The translations under genes were made by a program, and so were the position numbers. DNA of 64,000 bases, from assembly GCA_011391495.1 (NCBI GenBank), contig JAABQK010000012.1:1-64000 (forward strand). The letters are read 5' to 3'. The notes beneath the pieces are model-generated. The model was not told the origin of the DNA. It did not search any database and saw only the letters and a list, made by a program, of their open reading frames with translations. Source of the DNA: Hydrogenophaga sp. (lineage in GTDB: Bacteria > Pseudomonadota > Gammaproteobacteria > Burkholderiales > Burkholderiaceae_C). Below are positions 44,478-54,008 of this stretch, one piece after another; the stretch's first letter is position 1; every line of letters starts with the position of its first letter.

Positions 44478-45578
44478 ATGACAACCCTTTCAAGAAACCT
44501 GCTGGCTGCAGCCAGCGTGCTGCTCGCCACGCAGGTGGCGGCCCAGGCCACCTTCTACGAACACGAGAACTTTGCAGGCCGCTCCCTGAATGCGACCGAG
44601 CAGGTTCCCAGCTTCGGGCATTACGGCTTCAATGACCGCAGTTCATCCGTTGTGATCGTTGGCGAGCGCTGGGAGATCTGCCAGGACGACGGCTACCAGG
44701 GGACCTGCACGGTGGTCCGCGAAGGGCGATATGCCTCGCTCGCCGCCATGGGTCTGAACGATCGCGTCTCGTCGGCGCGGGTCTTGAGCCGCGATGCACG
44801 CAGCAGGAACGACCGCCACGATGCGGCACCGGTCACACCGCAGATCACATTCTTCCAGCGCGAAGGTTTCGAGGGTCGCTCCTTCACCACCACCGGCCGT
44901 GTCGCCAATTTCCGGCGCGCGGGCTTCAGCGACCGGGCCTCGTCGGCCGTGGTGGTGGGTGAACGCTGGGAAGTCTGCGACAACCTGCGGTTCCGCGGTC
45001 AGTGCACCGTGCTGCGGCCTGGGCGCTACCCGTCGCTCGCCGCGATGGGTCTGAACGACCGCATCAGCTCGGTCCGCGCCGTGGCACCTGACGCGCGCAT
45101 CGCGGACAGGCGCTACGCGCCGGAACCGATGCCGGTCTACGACAGCCGCCGCCGCGGCGGTGAACGCCTGTACGAAGCGAACATCACATCCTCGCATGCC
45201 GTGCTCGCCACCTCCGGCCAGCGTTGCTGGGTCGAGAGCACCCAGGTTCCCCAGGCCGAGCGCAGCGCCAATGTGCCGGCGGCGATCGCCGGCGCCCTCA
45301 TCGGCGGCATCCTCGGTCACCAGGTGGGCGGCGGGACCGGCAAGGACATCGCCACCGTCGGTGGTGCCGTCGCGGGTGCCGCGATCGGTTCCCAGGTCGG
45401 TCGCGACGGCCGGCCCACCACCCAGGATGTGCAACGCTGCGAAAACGTGCCCGGCGGCGCCCAACCCGCGTACTGGGATGTCAGCTACAACTTCCGCGGC
45501 CAGGACCACCGCGTCCAGATGGCGGTCGCGCCAGGCGCCACGGTCACGGTCAACGAACAGGGTGAACCGCGCCAGTGA
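44478..45578 (+). CDS. Secreted beta/gamma-crystallin and glycine-zipper protein
   Basis: A 366-residue exported protein. After a signal peptide (LLAAASVLLATQVAAQ, to about 23) come two crystallin-like units, about 24-112 and 123-212, each with two Greek-key motifs (FYEHENFAGRSLNA, WEICQDDGYQGTC, RYASLAAMGLNDRVSS; FFQREGFEGRSFTT, WEVCDNLRFRGQC, RYPSLAAMGLNDRISS). Each half carries a Cys pair. The C-terminal third has a glycine zipper (AIAGALIGGILGHQVGGG, GGAVAGAAIGSQVG, about 270-315) of the 17-kDa outer-membrane antigen type. Probably an envelope protein whose zipper inserts in membrane and whose crystallin domains bind Ca2+. GGAG precedes the ATG. Confidence 0.82.
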   Translation: MTTLSRNLLAAASVLLATQVAAQATFYEHENFAGRSLNATEQVPSFGHYGFNDRSSSVVIVGERWEICQDDGYQGTCTVVREGRYASLAAMGLNDRVSSARVLSRDARSRNDRHDAAPVTPQITFFQREGFEGRSFTTTGRVANFRRAGFSDRASSAVVVGERWEVCDNLRFRGQCTVLRPGRYPSLAAMGLNDRISSVRAVAPDARIADRRYAPEPMPVYDSRRRGGERLYEANITSSHAVLATSGQRCWVESTQVPQAERSANVPAAIAGALIGGILGHQVGGGTGKDIATVGGAVAGAAIGSQVGRDGRPTTQDVQRCENVPGGAQPAYWDVSYNFRGQDHRVQMAVAPGATVTVNEQGEPRQ

Positions 45579-45618
45579 CGGATGACGCTCTGACGGGTGC
45601 CAGCCGGTCCGGCACCCG

Positions 45619-46935
45619 TCAGAGCACGTCGCGCAGCCGGTGCCACAGCATGCCCAGCGCCAGGCTGGGCGTGCGCAGCAGCGGCCCGCCGGGAAAACGG
45701 TGGTGCTTCAGGCGCGCGAACACATCAAAGCGCCCCGCCTGCCCCGCCACCGCCTCGGCCACCAGCTGGCCGGCCAGGCCGGTGAGCGCCACGCCGTGGC
45801 CGCTGAAGCCCTGCAGGTAATACAGGTTGTCACCCAGGCGGCCGAAGTCGGGCGCGCGGTTCATGCTGATGTCCACGAAGCCACCCCACACGAACTCGAC
45901 CGGCACATCCTTCAGTGCCGGAAACACCGCGCCCATGCGCTGCGCCATCACGCCTTTCAGGTTGGGCGGCGTCATGGTGGTGTAGCTCACCCGGCCGCCG
46001 AACAGCATGCGGTGGTCGGCGCTGAAGCGGAAGTAGTCGAGCACGAAATTGTTGTCGCACACCGCCGCGTGGTCCGGAATCAGGCGCGCGCACAGCGCCG
46101 GGTCGAGCGGCGCCGTGCCCACGATGTAGGTGCCCACCGGCATGATGCGCGGCGCGATGTCGGGCGCCACCAGCGGCCCGTACTCGGGCAGCATGCAGTT
46201 GCCCGCCAGCACGCCAAAGCGCGCCGTCACCTGGCCCTGCGCGGTGCCGGCCACCAGCGTGGCGCCACGCCGCAGGCCGGTCACCGGCGAGCCTTCGAAG
46301 ATGCGCACGCCCGCGGCCTCGGCCGCGCGCGCCAGGCCCAGCGCGTACTTCAGCGGGTGCAGGTGGCCGGAGCGCTGCTCGTGGAACGCGGCCACGTAGC
46401 GCGGGCTGTCGATGAAGCGCGCCACGTCGGCACCCTCGGCCCAGGCAGAGGGCACGCCGCGCAGGTTGTGGTCGTCGCACTCCTCGCGCAGCGCGCGCGC
46501 CTTCTTGGGCGAGTCGGCCACGTAGGTGTAGCCGCGCCGCCAGTCGCAATCCATGCCGTGTGCGGCCATGCGCTGCTCGATCAGGTCCACCGCCTGCAGC
46601 GACATGTCCCAGGCGCGCTGCGCATCCGCCGCGCCCAGTTGCTGCTCGAACGGACCCTGCCCGCTCGCGAAGCCCACGATCGCCTGGCCGCCGTTGCGCC
46701 CGCTGGCGCCGCTGCCCACCCGGTCGGCTTCCAGGAGGACCACGGAGAGCCCCTGTTGCGCCAGTTCCAGCGCCGCACTCAGGCCCGCAAAGCCGCCACC
46801 CACCACCACCACGTCGGCCTGCACCGCGCCCTGCAGCGGCGGGGCAGGCCGAGGCCGGTTCACGCTGGCCTCGTAGTAGCTCAACTGGTTGAGCTGGGTG
46901 TCCGAACCGACAAGCGAACGACGGAACATGCTCAT
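45619..46935 (-). CDS. puuB: Gamma-glutamylputrescine oxidase (FAD oxidoreductase)
   Basis: A 438-residue DAO-type flavoprotein. After SYYEASVNRPRPAPPLQG comes the FAD fold VVVVGGGFAGLSAALELAQ near 42 and GSGASGRNGGQAIVGFASG near 74, typical of PuuB/OrdL; the C-terminus has YLQGFSGHGVALTGLAGQ near 390. It oxidises gamma-glutamylputrescine to the aldehyde, producing H2O2 and ammonia. It is separated from the other puu genes and instead overlaps agmatinase (ATGA at 46932-46935), so agmatine-derived putrescine may feed it directly. Confidence 0.88.
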   Translation of the reverse strand: MSMFRRSLVGSDTQLNQLSYYEASVNRPRPAPPLQGAVQADVVVVGGGFAGLSAALELAQQGLSVVLLEADRVGSGASGRNGGQAIVGFASGQGPFEQQLGAADAQRAWDMSLQAVDLIEQRMAAHGMDCDWRRGYTYVADSPKKARALREECDDHNLRGVPSAWAEGADVARFIDSPRYVAAFHEQRSGHLHPLKYALGLARAAEAAGVRIFEGSPVTGLRRGATLVAGTAQGQVTARFGVLAGNCMLPEYGPLVAPDIAPRIMPVGTYIVGTAPLDPALCARLIPDHAAVCDNNFVLDYFRFSADHRMLFGGRVSYTTMTPPNLKGVMAQRMGAVFPALKDVPVEFVWGGFVDISMNRAPDFGRLGDNLYYLQGFSGHGVALTGLAGQLVAEAVAGQAGRFDVFARLKHHRFPGGPLLRTPSLALGMLWHRLRDVL

Positions 46936-47882
46936 GCCTCCCCGGCTGGTGCGTGCGCCGCGTGTCGTGCCACGCGGGCGCACAGGTAAGTCCACACGAA
47001 GGCAGCGGCAGCATTGCTGGTGAGTTCGGCGTGGTCGTAGGCCGGTGCCACTTCCACGCAGTCCATGCCGATCCAGTTGAGGTCGGCCAGTTCTTCCAGA
47101 AACGTCAGCACCTGCGAACTCGTCAGGCCGCCCGGCTCGGGTGTGCCGGTGCCGGGCGCAAACGCCGGGTCGAGCACGTCGATGTCCAGCGTCAGGTACA
47201 CCGGCCGCTGGCCGATGCGCTGGCGGATCGCGCCGATCGCCGGTTGCAGTCCCGCGCCGTCGAGCCCGCGCAGCGCGCGCGCGGTGAAGATCTGACCGCC
47301 CTGGTCCGCCACGTACTCGCGCGCGGCGCGCTCGCCGCTGGAGCGGATGCCGATCTGCACCGTGTGCGCCGGGCTGATCAGCCCTTCCTGCAGCGCTTCG
47401 TAGGTCCAGGTGCCGTGGCCCGAAGGCTCGCCGAAGTGGTCGCTCCAGGTGTCGCAATGCGCGTCGAAATGCACGATGGCCAGCGGCTCGCCGTCACCGT
47501 ACCGCGCCTTCGCCGCGCGCAGCAGCGAGAGCGTGACGGAGTGGTCGCCGCCCAGGAACACGCAGTGGTGCTTCGCCATCAGGGCCGCGGCCTGCGCCTC
47601 GATGGCGCGGCGCACCTCGGGCAGCGGCGAGGCGTTGGGCAGGCGCATGTCCAGCGCATCGCCCAGGAACTCCAGCGGCGAGACGTCGAACACCGGGTGG
47701 ATGCCGTCGCACAGCATCAGGCTGGCGGCACGGATCGCCTGCGGCCCGAAGCGCGCACCGGGCCGGTTCGTCACCACGCCGTCAAACGGCACACCGGCGA
47801 TGGCAAACGGCTGGTCAAGCAGCGTGGACGCGGCCAGAAAACGGTTGGTGTTGTTGGCGAAGGCAAACTGTCCCGTGGCCAT
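46932..47882 (-). CDS. speB: Agmatinase
   Basis: A 316-residue ureohydrolase releasing urea from agmatine to give putrescine. All Mn2+ motifs are seen: FLGGDHSVTLSLL near 107, IVHFDAHCDTWSDHFG near 132, and LTLDIDVLDPAFAPGTGTPE near 228. The sequence GARFGPQAIRAASL near 44 is typical of agmatinase rather than arginase. AAGGA lies 6 bases before the ATG at 47882. Coupled to puuB. Guanidinobutyrase is an alternative substrate class and would also feed GABA. Confidence 0.88.
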   Translation of the reverse strand: MATGQFAFANNTNRFLAASTLLDQPFAIAGVPFDGVVTNRPGARFGPQAIRAASLMLCDGIHPVFDVSPLEFLGDALDMRLPNASPLPEVRRAIEAQAAALMAKHHCVFLGGDHSVTLSLLRAAKARYGDGEPLAIVHFDAHCDTWSDHFGEPSGHGTWTYEALQEGLISPAHTVQIGIRSSGERAAREYVADQGGQIFTARALRGLDGAGLQPAIGAIRQRIGQRPVYLTLDIDVLDPAFAPGTGTPEPGGLTSSQVLTFLEELADLNWIGMDCVEVAPAYDHAELTSNAAAAFVWTYLCARVARHAAHAPAGEA

Positions 47883-48132
47883 GGGCGGTCCTTGCTGGGA
47901 AGAAGGTGAAGGAGGTGGGAGGGCATCCTGATTGGAACCCCAAGATACCAAGATTCAGGCCAAACCATGAGTCCAATCGAAACGATGCGGCATCGTCCAC
48001 CGCCACCGGCGGGAGTAGCCACACACCCTGCCCGCTTCCAGCCACTCGGCTAGCATCCCTCGCTGCCCGCTGCCCGCTGGCCTGCGCTCGGCACCGGCAG
48101 CTCCCTTTAAAACACCACATCAGGACACCAGC

Positions 48133-48741
48133 ATGAAGCTCTACTACTCACCCGGCGCCTGCTCGCTTTCGGCCCACATCGCCCTGTGCGAATCCGGCCT
48201 GCCCTTCGAAGCCATCGCCGCCCCCACCAAGACCCACCAGCTGCCCGATGGCAGCGACTACCACCAGGTCAACCCGCTGGGCTACGTGCCTTTTCTGGCA
48301 CTCGACAGCGGCGAGGGCCTGCGCGAATGCCCGGTGATCATGCAGTACATCGCCGACCAGGTGCCCGCCAGGCACCTGGCCCCGCCCGCCGGCACCATGC
48401 CGCGCTACCGTCTCATGGAATGGCTCAACTTCATCGGCACCGAACTGCACAAGGGTTTCTCGCCGCTGTTCACGCCCGGCATGCCCGAGGAAGCGAAGGC
48501 ACTGGCCAGAACGCGCCTGCTGCAGCGCCTGACCTGGGTGGACGGCGAACTCGTCGGCAAGACGTACCTGCTGGGCGACGATTTCACCGTGGCCGATGGC
48601 TATCTCTTCACCGTGACCAACTGGGCCGGCTTCGTGAAGCTCGACATCTCGGGCCTGGTGAACTTGGGCGCCTACCGCACCCGCGTGGGCGCACGCCCGG
48701 GCGTGCAGGCCGCCATGAAGGCTGAGGGGCTGCTCGGTTAA
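48133..48741 (+). CDS. Glutathione S-transferase, beta class
   Basis: A 202-residue cytosolic GST. The N-terminal thioredoxin-like domain MKLYYSPGACSLSAHIALCE has the beta-class Cys10 and Ser; NPLGYVPFLALD provides the cis-proline near 53; the C-terminal helical domain ends with TVADGYLFTVTNWAG near 155. It conjugates or transfers glutathione in detoxification. Monocistronic, divergent from agmatinase, with a hairpin after the stop. Confidence 0.93.
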   Translation: MKLYYSPGACSLSAHIALCESGLPFEAIAAPTKTHQLPDGSDYHQVNPLGYVPFLALDSGEGLRECPVIMQYIADQVPARHLAPPAGTMPRYRLMEWLNFIGTELHKGFSPLFTPGMPEEAKALARTRLLQRLTWVDGELVGKTYLLGDDFTVADGYLFTVTNWAGFVKLDISGLVNLGAYRTRVGARPGVQAAMKAEGLLG

Positions 48742-48763
48742 GCGCTGCGCTGCCGGGGCAAAG

Positions 48764-48787
48764 AGAGGGGCTCTGCGGAGCCCCTCT
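48764..48787. terminator. 10-bp perfect hairpin between convergent genes
   Basis: AGAGGGGCTC-TGCG-GAGCCCCTCT lies 22 bases after the GST stop and 20 before the MFS stop. There is no T-run, but position between convergent genes suggests a transcript end. Confidence 0.6.
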
Positions 48788-48806
48788 GTCGTAGGCTCAT
48801 GGCGGC

Positions 48807-50066
48807 CTACAACGCGCGCTGCCGCAGCGCCAGCGCCGCCCCGACCCAGAGTGCCAGCGCCGAAAACACCAGCCCGCGCGCCAGGCCTCCCGGCCCGTCG
48901 GCGATGAAGCCGACCACCGTGGGGCCGACGATCTGGCCGGCGGCGAAGACGATGGTGAAGGCGCTGATGCCGGCGGCCCATTGCGCGGGCGGCAGGTTGT
49001 GCCGCACCAGCGCCGTGGTGGACGCCACCACCGAGAGAAACACCGCGCCGAACAGCAGACCCGAGGCAATGACCAGCGGCCACGCCGTGGTGAGCGCGGG
49101 CAGGATGGCGGCCACGCCGAGCAGGGCATTGAGCCGCGCGAGCGCCTGCCCGTTTTTGTGCCGGTCCAGCAGGCCCGCCCAGATGCGCGACGACGCGATG
49201 ACCGCCACACCGAGCAGCGAATAGAACAGCGTGACCGCGCCCGGGCTGCTGCCCTGCTCGCGCAGCAGCGCGATCACGAAGGTCATGTAGCCGATGTAGC
49301 CCACGCCGAAGCCGGTGTAGCCGGCCAGGGCAAAGGCGAAGTCGCGCGGGCGGAACACGCGCTGCGCCAGCTTGCCGGCCGCGTGGCCACCGCTGGCGGG
49401 CTGCGCCGGAGCCCCGGCCTCGCTCGCCGACAGCAGCCGCGCCGGCCAGGCGAGCAGCGCCGTGGCGAGCGCACACAGCAGCGCCAGCGCCCACCAGGCC
49501 CAGGTCCACGCATGGGGCTGGCCGGCCGCACGCTCCAGCACCCAGGGCACGCCCAGCGCGGAGAGCACGATGCCCAGCCCGGTGCCGCCGTAGTAGAGCC
49601 CGAGCAGGAAGCCGCTGCGCTGCGGCTGGCGCGCACCCAGGCGCGCCGCCAGCAGGCCGCCGGCGATGAACACCAGCGCACTGGCCACACCGGCCAGCCC
49701 GCGCTGCACGAGCAGCGGCGTGGCGCTGGTGAAAAACCCGCTGAGCGCCATGAACACCGTGGCCAGCGCCGAACCCCAGAGCAGCAGCGCCGTGGGTGAG
49801 CTGCGCCGCATCAGCCAGGGGGTGGCCAGCGCACCCAGCAGGTAGCCCAGCGCGTTGGCGGTGTTCATGGCACCGGCCAGCGTGTAGCTCCAGCCCAGGT
49901 CGGCGCGCATGGTGGGCAGCAGCAGGCCGTAGGCAAAGCGCGTGATGCCGAGCGACACGGCGGCGCCGAGCGAGAGCGCGAGCGCCAGCCGCACATAGGG
50001 TGTCGCACCGGGCGTGCGCTCAGGGGCTTCGGGATTCAGCGGGGTGGACGGGGTGCGGCGGTGCAT
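48807..50066 (-). CDS. MFS transporter, YbfB/YjiJ type
   Basis: A 419-residue inner-membrane protein with twelve hydrophobic helices. Opening helix LALALSLGAAVSLGITRFAYGLLLP and the DLGWSYTLAGAMNTANALGYLLG loop are characteristic of the YbfB/YjiJ (DUF1228) branch. Substrate is unknown. An ATG at 50066 is preferred to a TTG at 50087. Confidence 0.82.
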   Translation of the reverse strand: MHRRTPSTPLNPEAPERTPGATPYVRLALALSLGAAVSLGITRFAYGLLLPTMRADLGWSYTLAGAMNTANALGYLLGALATPWLMRRSSPTALLLWGSALATVFMALSGFFTSATPLLVQRGLAGVASALVFIAGGLLAARLGARQPQRSGFLLGLYYGGTGLGIVLSALGVPWVLERAAGQPHAWTWAWWALALLCALATALLAWPARLLSASEAGAPAQPASGGHAAGKLAQRVFRPRDFAFALAGYTGFGVGYIGYMTFVIALLREQGSSPGAVTLFYSLLGVAVIASSRIWAGLLDRHKNGQALARLNALLGVAAILPALTTAWPLVIASGLLFGAVFLSVVASTTALVRHNLPPAQWAAGISAFTIVFAAGQIVGPTVVGFIADGPGGLARGLVFSALALWVGAALALRQRAL

Positions 50067-50135
50067 GGCCCGGCCATTGTCGGCCAAAGGTCCGGTGCCC
50101 GGCGGGCGTCCGGAGGCGCCCTGCAGGTGGCCGGC

Positions 50136-50591
50136 TCAGGCGCCGGAGGCCGGCGTGCCGATGGCGTGGCCGCGTGGCCAGGCCGTTTCGCTGGCCGCCG
50201 GCACGGTCTGCGGCAGTTCGAACTCCTGCCAGAACAGCCGCAGGTGCCGGGCCACCATGCCGCGCAGGGTCTCGGCCAGCCGGGTGCCGGGCTCGCCCTC
50301 CAGGTACCCGTGCACACGCAGCTCCTGCAACAGGTCGAACACCAGGGGATCGTGCCCCAGGGGCCGGCGTTCCAGCGCCCCGATCGCGGCCAGCAGCGGG
50401 TGATCCTGCGTGGCCGGGTCCACCCGTGGTGCCGCACCCGAATCGATCAGCACCGCGCGCAGGGCGTCAAAGAACACGGCGTGACCGCTGACCAGGCCCG
50501 ACACGCGCTGCAGCAGGCGCACCAGCAGATGCAGGTGACAGGAGACGCCGGTGAAGACGTCGATGCGAGGCAGCGGGGCGGTGTGCGACAT
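50136..50591 (-). CDS. Hypothetical protein
   Basis: 151 residues, no family recognised. It is predicted soluble and largely helical (TGVSCHLHLLVRLLQRVSGL, FFDALRAVLIDSG, RLAETLRGMVARHLRLFWQEF), with several histidines. The ATG at 50591 (MSHTAPLPRIDVF) is chosen; the open frame continues upstream without coding character. It follows the hemerythrin-like gene on the same strand by 213 bases. Confidence 0.5.
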   Translation of the reverse strand: MSHTAPLPRIDVFTGVSCHLHLLVRLLQRVSGLVSGHAVFFDALRAVLIDSGAAPRVDPATQDHPLLAAIGALERRPLGHDPLVFDLLQELRVHGYLEGEPGTRLAETLRGMVARHLRLFWQEFELPQTVPAASETAWPRGHAIGTPASGA

Positions 50592-50804
50592 AGCAGGGCG
50601 GGGCAAAGGAACATCCAGACCGGTGCCGGGCACACAGGGGCACGATGCACACCCCCGGGCGCCATCAGCCCCCAGCTGCCCGGCCGGGCATTCTAGTGGC
50701 ACGTTCGTCCGGTCCGTGGGACCAATCGGGGAAGAGCCACTTGGGGGACAGACCGTTGGACTGGTGCCGGAGACCCTGCACCCGCCTGCCGCAATGCCTG
50801 AGGC
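50592..50804. other. 213-base spacer after hemerythrin-like gene
   Basis: No gene, repeat copy or clear terminator was seen. GC content remains high with no obvious promoter. Confidence 0.3.
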
Positions 50805-51401
50805 TCAGCCCTGGCCCAGGCCCACCGGTGCCGGTGCACGCATCACGATCTGCGTGAACAGGCGGTCGAACTGGGCGTCACGCGGAATGCGGTGGTTCAG
50901 CGGGTCCTGGTTGGTGGCAAAGGCGGCGTTGAGCGCGTGCCAGTCGGCTTCGGTCAGGTGCTTTTCGGCCTCGGGCAGCACCACGGTCTCTTCCACCCGC
51001 ATGTGCTGCAGGTAGAAGTCCACATAGCGGGTCACCTCTTCTTCAAACGCCTGGCGACGCGTGTCGCCCAGGTACTCCCAGGCCATCAGCAGGTGCATGA
51101 GTTCGCGCACCCGCATCTCGCCGCCCATGTGGTCGCGTTCGAGCTGGTCGATCGCCGACATCACATGCGGCGCCACCCGCACCACACGCGGAAACAGCAG
51201 GTCCGACTCCTTGGGGTGGTGGTGCTTCTCAGGGAATTCGTCGATGTAGAACAGCATGGCGCGCACCACATCGAAGTACAGATCACGATCGCCTTTGCCC
51301 TCGGGGTCGGGGCCGCGGCGGACCATCTGCGTCAGCGACTGCAGCATCGCGGCCAGCGTGGCGTGTTCGTCGCGTATGACACGCAGGGCTTCGTGGTTCA
51401 T
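50805..51401 (-). CDS. Hemerythrin domain-containing protein
   Basis: A 198-residue four-helix protein with diiron-site residues in the usual order: His in IRDEHATLAAML, KHHHPKESDLLFP near 60, ERDHMGGEMRV near 90, and YLQHMRVEETVVLPE near 132. Such proteins bind O2 or NO or sense redox state. AGGAG precedes the ATG, and an FNR-type box TTGACACACATCAA lies 79 bases upstream, suggesting induction at low oxygen. Confidence 0.88.
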   Translation of the reverse strand: MNHEALRVIRDEHATLAAMLQSLTQMVRRGPDPEGKGDRDLYFDVVRAMLFYIDEFPEKHHHPKESDLLFPRVVRVAPHVMSAIDQLERDHMGGEMRVRELMHLLMAWEYLGDTRRQAFEEEVTRYVDFYLQHMRVEETVVLPEAEKHLTEADWHALNAAFATNQDPLNHRIPRDAQFDRLFTQIVMRAPAPVGLGQG

Positions 51402-51479
51402 GGTCTTGTCTCCTGATAACCCGACCGTGCGGTCAGCGAATATGAACCGCGACTATCGCAAAGTCGGTCGCGGCGGGCC

Positions 51480-51493
51480 TTGACACACATCAA
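51480..51493. promoter_or_regulatory. FNR/Anr-type box upstream of hemerythrin-like gene
   Basis: TTGACACACATCAA matches TTGAT-N4-ATCAA at 9 of 10 positions. It is centred 85 bases upstream of the hemerythrin ATG, in the gap after copA. Confidence 0.5.
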
Positions 51494-51547
51494 GGACGCG
51501 CCCGAGCGCACGCACCAGCGACGGCCGGCAAGGCCGTGCCCCGGCGT

Positions 51548-53938
51548 TCAGTGCCCCACAGGGGGCTTCCAGCGCTTGAGCAGCAGGGCGTTGCTGACCA
51601 CGCTCACCGAGCTCAGCGCCATCGCGGCGCCGGCCAGCACCGGGCTCAGGTAGCCCAGCGCCGCCAGCGGAATGCCGACCACGTTGTAGGCAAAGGCCCA
51701 GAACAGGTTCTGCCGGATCTTCGCCACGGTGCGGCGCGAAATGTCGAGCGCGGCGGCCACCAGCATCGGGTCGCCGCGCATGAGTGTGATGCCGGCCGCA
51801 TGCATGGCCACGTCCGAGCCGCCCCCCTGGCTGTGGCTCATGGCCAGGCCCACATCGGCCGCCGCCAGCGCGGGCGCATCGTTCACGCCGTCGCCCACCA
51901 TGGCCACGGTGTGGTGGCTCTCGCGAGATCCCTGCACGGAGGGTGCGGCGGGCGCGTGGCCGCCCTCCACCGCCGCCAGCGCCACGAGCCCCGGCGGCGT
52001 TTCGCGTTCACCCTGCTTGAGGCGCCGCACCACCGCGGCCTTGTCACCCGGCAGCACCTCGGCAATCACCTCGCCCGCCGCGGCATCAAAGCCCAGCGTC
52101 CGGGCCATGGCCATCGCAGCACCCCGGTTGTCGCCCGACACCATGAACAGCCGCAGGCCCTGTGCGCGCAAGCCGGCCAGCGCCGCGGCAACGCCGGGCT
52201 TGGGCTCGTCGGCGAAGGCCAGCAGCGCGAGCGGGGCCCAGCGATCGGCCTCGCCCTGTGCCGCCAGCACCGACACCGTGGCGCCTTCGGCCTGCAGCGT
52301 CTGTGCCCGCTCGGCCAGCGGGCCTAGGGTGGCCCCGAGCCCGTCCATCCAGCGCAGGCTGCCCAGCGCCAGCCGCACGCCCTGCACCATGCCCAGGCTG
52401 CCAGACCCGGGCACCGCCTGCACGTCCTGCGCCGCATCCGTCGCCACCGCCAGCCCGCGCGAGGCGGCGGCTTCCAGCACCGCGCGCGCCAGCGGGTGTG
52501 CGCTCTGCGCCTGCAGTGCGCTCGCCGCCTGCAGCACCGCCACCTCGTCCACACCCGCTGCGGCCTCGATCAGCTGCAAGCGCGGGTGGCCCACGGTGAG
52601 CGTGCCCGTCTTGTCAAACGCCACCGTGTCCACGCGGTGCGCGATCTCCAGCGCCTGCGCATCCTTGATCAGGATGCCGTGCTGCGCCGCCACGCCGGTG
52701 CCGGCCATGATGGCCGCCGGCGTGGCCAGGCCGAGCGCGCAGGGGCAGGCGATCACCAGCACCGCCACCGCGTGCAGCAGTGCCTGTTCCGCCGGCGCGC
52801 CCGCATAGAGCCAGCCGCCCAAGGTCACCAGCGCGATCACCAGCACCACCGGCACGAACACCGCCGCCACCTGGTCCACCAGGCGCTGCACCGGCGCCTT
52901 AGCGGCCTGCGCATCCTGCACCAGCGCGATGATCCGGGCCAGCACGCTCTGAGCCCCCACCGCCCGCACGCGCAGCTCGACCGCACCGTCGCCATTGAGC
53001 GCGCCGCCGGTGACGAAGTCGCCCGGCTGCTTGGGCACCGGCATGGCTTCGCCGGTGAGCATGGATTCGTCTGCCTGCGTGGTGCCGAGCAGCACCTCGC
53101 CATCGGCCGCGAAGCGCTCGCCCGGCAGCACGCGGATCAGGTCACCGGGCAGCAGTTCGTCCACCGGCACGTCGGTGAGTTCGGTGCGCCGGATGCCATC
53201 GGGCAGCAGGTGGGCACGCTCGGGGCGCAGCGCGTGCAGCGCGCGGATCGCGCTGGTGGTCTGGCGCTTGGCACGCGCTTCGAGCCACTTGCCCAGCAGC
53301 ACCAGCGTGATCACCACCGCCGAGCCCTCGTAATACAGGTGCACCATCTCGCCGGGCCCGGCGCGCCACCACAGCCAGGTGGAGAGGGCCCAGCCCGCCG
53401 AAGTGCCGATGGACACCAGCAGCTCCATGTTGCCGGTCAGTGCCTTCAGCGCATGCCAGCCGGCCTTGTAGAAACGCGCACCGAGCCAGAACTGCACCGG
53501 TGTGGCCAGCGCAAACTGCATCCAGGCCGGCAGCATCCAGTGCTGACCGAACAGGTCGCCCAGCATGGGCAGGGCCAGCGGCGCCGAGAGCAGCACGCCG
53601 GCCAGCACCGGCAACAGGTCCAGCGGAATGCCCCTCCAGTGTTCGCCGCTGTCGGCGTCCATCGCGTCGATGGCGCGTGGTTCGTAGCCGGCGTCGCGCA
53701 CGGCGCGCTTGAGGCGCGCCACGGTCTCGGCGTCGTCCGGTCCGGTGAGCGTGACCCGGGCCGATTCGGTGGCCAGGTTCACACTAGCCCCGCTCACGCC
53801 GGGCTGTTTCTTCAGCGCCTTTTCCACGCGCGAAACGCACGAGGCGCAGGTCATGCCACCAATGCCCAGGTCGATCTGGCAGACATCGGCTGGTTCGGGC
53901 ACGGCAGCAGGGCCGGCAACTGCGGTCAACGTATTCAT
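51548..53938 (-). CDS. copA: Copper-exporting P1B-type ATPase
   Basis: A 796-residue inner-membrane Cu(I) pump. One N-terminal metal-binding domain ([16 protein letters not shown] near residue 26), eight helices, the CPC motif [14 protein letters not shown] near 395, phosphorylation site [12 protein letters not shown] near 439 and [12 protein letters not shown] near 680. An unusual insertion of about 35 residues (near 645-678, Gly/Pro/Ser/His-rich) lies just before MVGDG in the P domain. It shares a divergent region with copZ. Its promoter lies so close that the message probably begins at the ATG (no Shine-Dalgarno). Confidence 0.95.
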   Translation of the reverse strand: MNTLTAVAGPAAVPEPADVCQIDLGIGGMTCASCVSRVEKALKKQPGVSGASVNLATESARVTLTGPDDAETVARLKRAVRDAGYEPRAIDAMDADSGEHWRGIPLDLLPVLAGVLLSAPLALPMLGDLFGQHWMLPAWMQFALATPVQFWLGARFYKAGWHALKALTGNMELLVSIGTSAGWALSTWLWWRAGPGEMVHLYYEGSAVVITLVLLGKWLEARAKRQTTSAIRALHALRPERAHLLPDGIRRTELTDVPVDELLPGDLIRVLPGERFAADGEVLLGTTQADESMLTGEAMPVPKQPGDFVTGGALNGDGAVELRVRAVGAQSVLARIIALVQDAQAAKAPVQRLVDQVAAVFVPVVLVIALVTLGGWLYAGAPAEQALLHAVAVLVIACPCALGLATPAAIMAGTGVAAQHGILIKDAQALEIAHRVDTVAFDKTGTLTVGHPRLQLIEAAAGVDEVAVLQAASALQAQSAHPLARAVLEAAASRGLAVATDAAQDVQAVPGSGSLGMVQGVRLALGSLRWMDGLGATLGPLAERAQTLQAEGATVSVLAAQGEADRWAPLALLAFADEPKPGVAAALAGLRAQGLRLFMVSGDNRGAAMAMARTLGFDAAAGEVIAEVLPGDKAAVVRRLKQGERETPPGLVALAAVEGGHAPAAPSVQGSRESHHTVAMVGDGVNDAPALAAADVGLAMSHSQGGGSDVAMHAAGITLMRGDPMLVAAALDISRRTVAKIRQNLFWAFAYNVVGIPLAALGYLSPVLAGAAMALSSVSVVSNALLLKRWKPPVGH

Positions 53939-53944
53939 GGGTCG

Positions 53945-53975
53945 AGCATAAGCTTTACCCCCATGGGAAGGTCAA
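53945..53975 (-). promoter_or_regulatory. CueR-type promoter of copA
   Basis: On the minus strand a -35 TTGACC (53975-53970) and a -10 TATGCT (53950-53945) are 19 bp apart, the over-long spacing of MerR-family promoters, with a CCCATGGG palindrome (53960-53967) in the spacer. The -10 ends 6 bases before the copA ATG, placing the transcript start at the start codon. Confidence 0.75.
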
Positions 53976-54008
53976 GCGACAAGGTGTATCGTGGGCGCCT
54001 GAAAGGCC

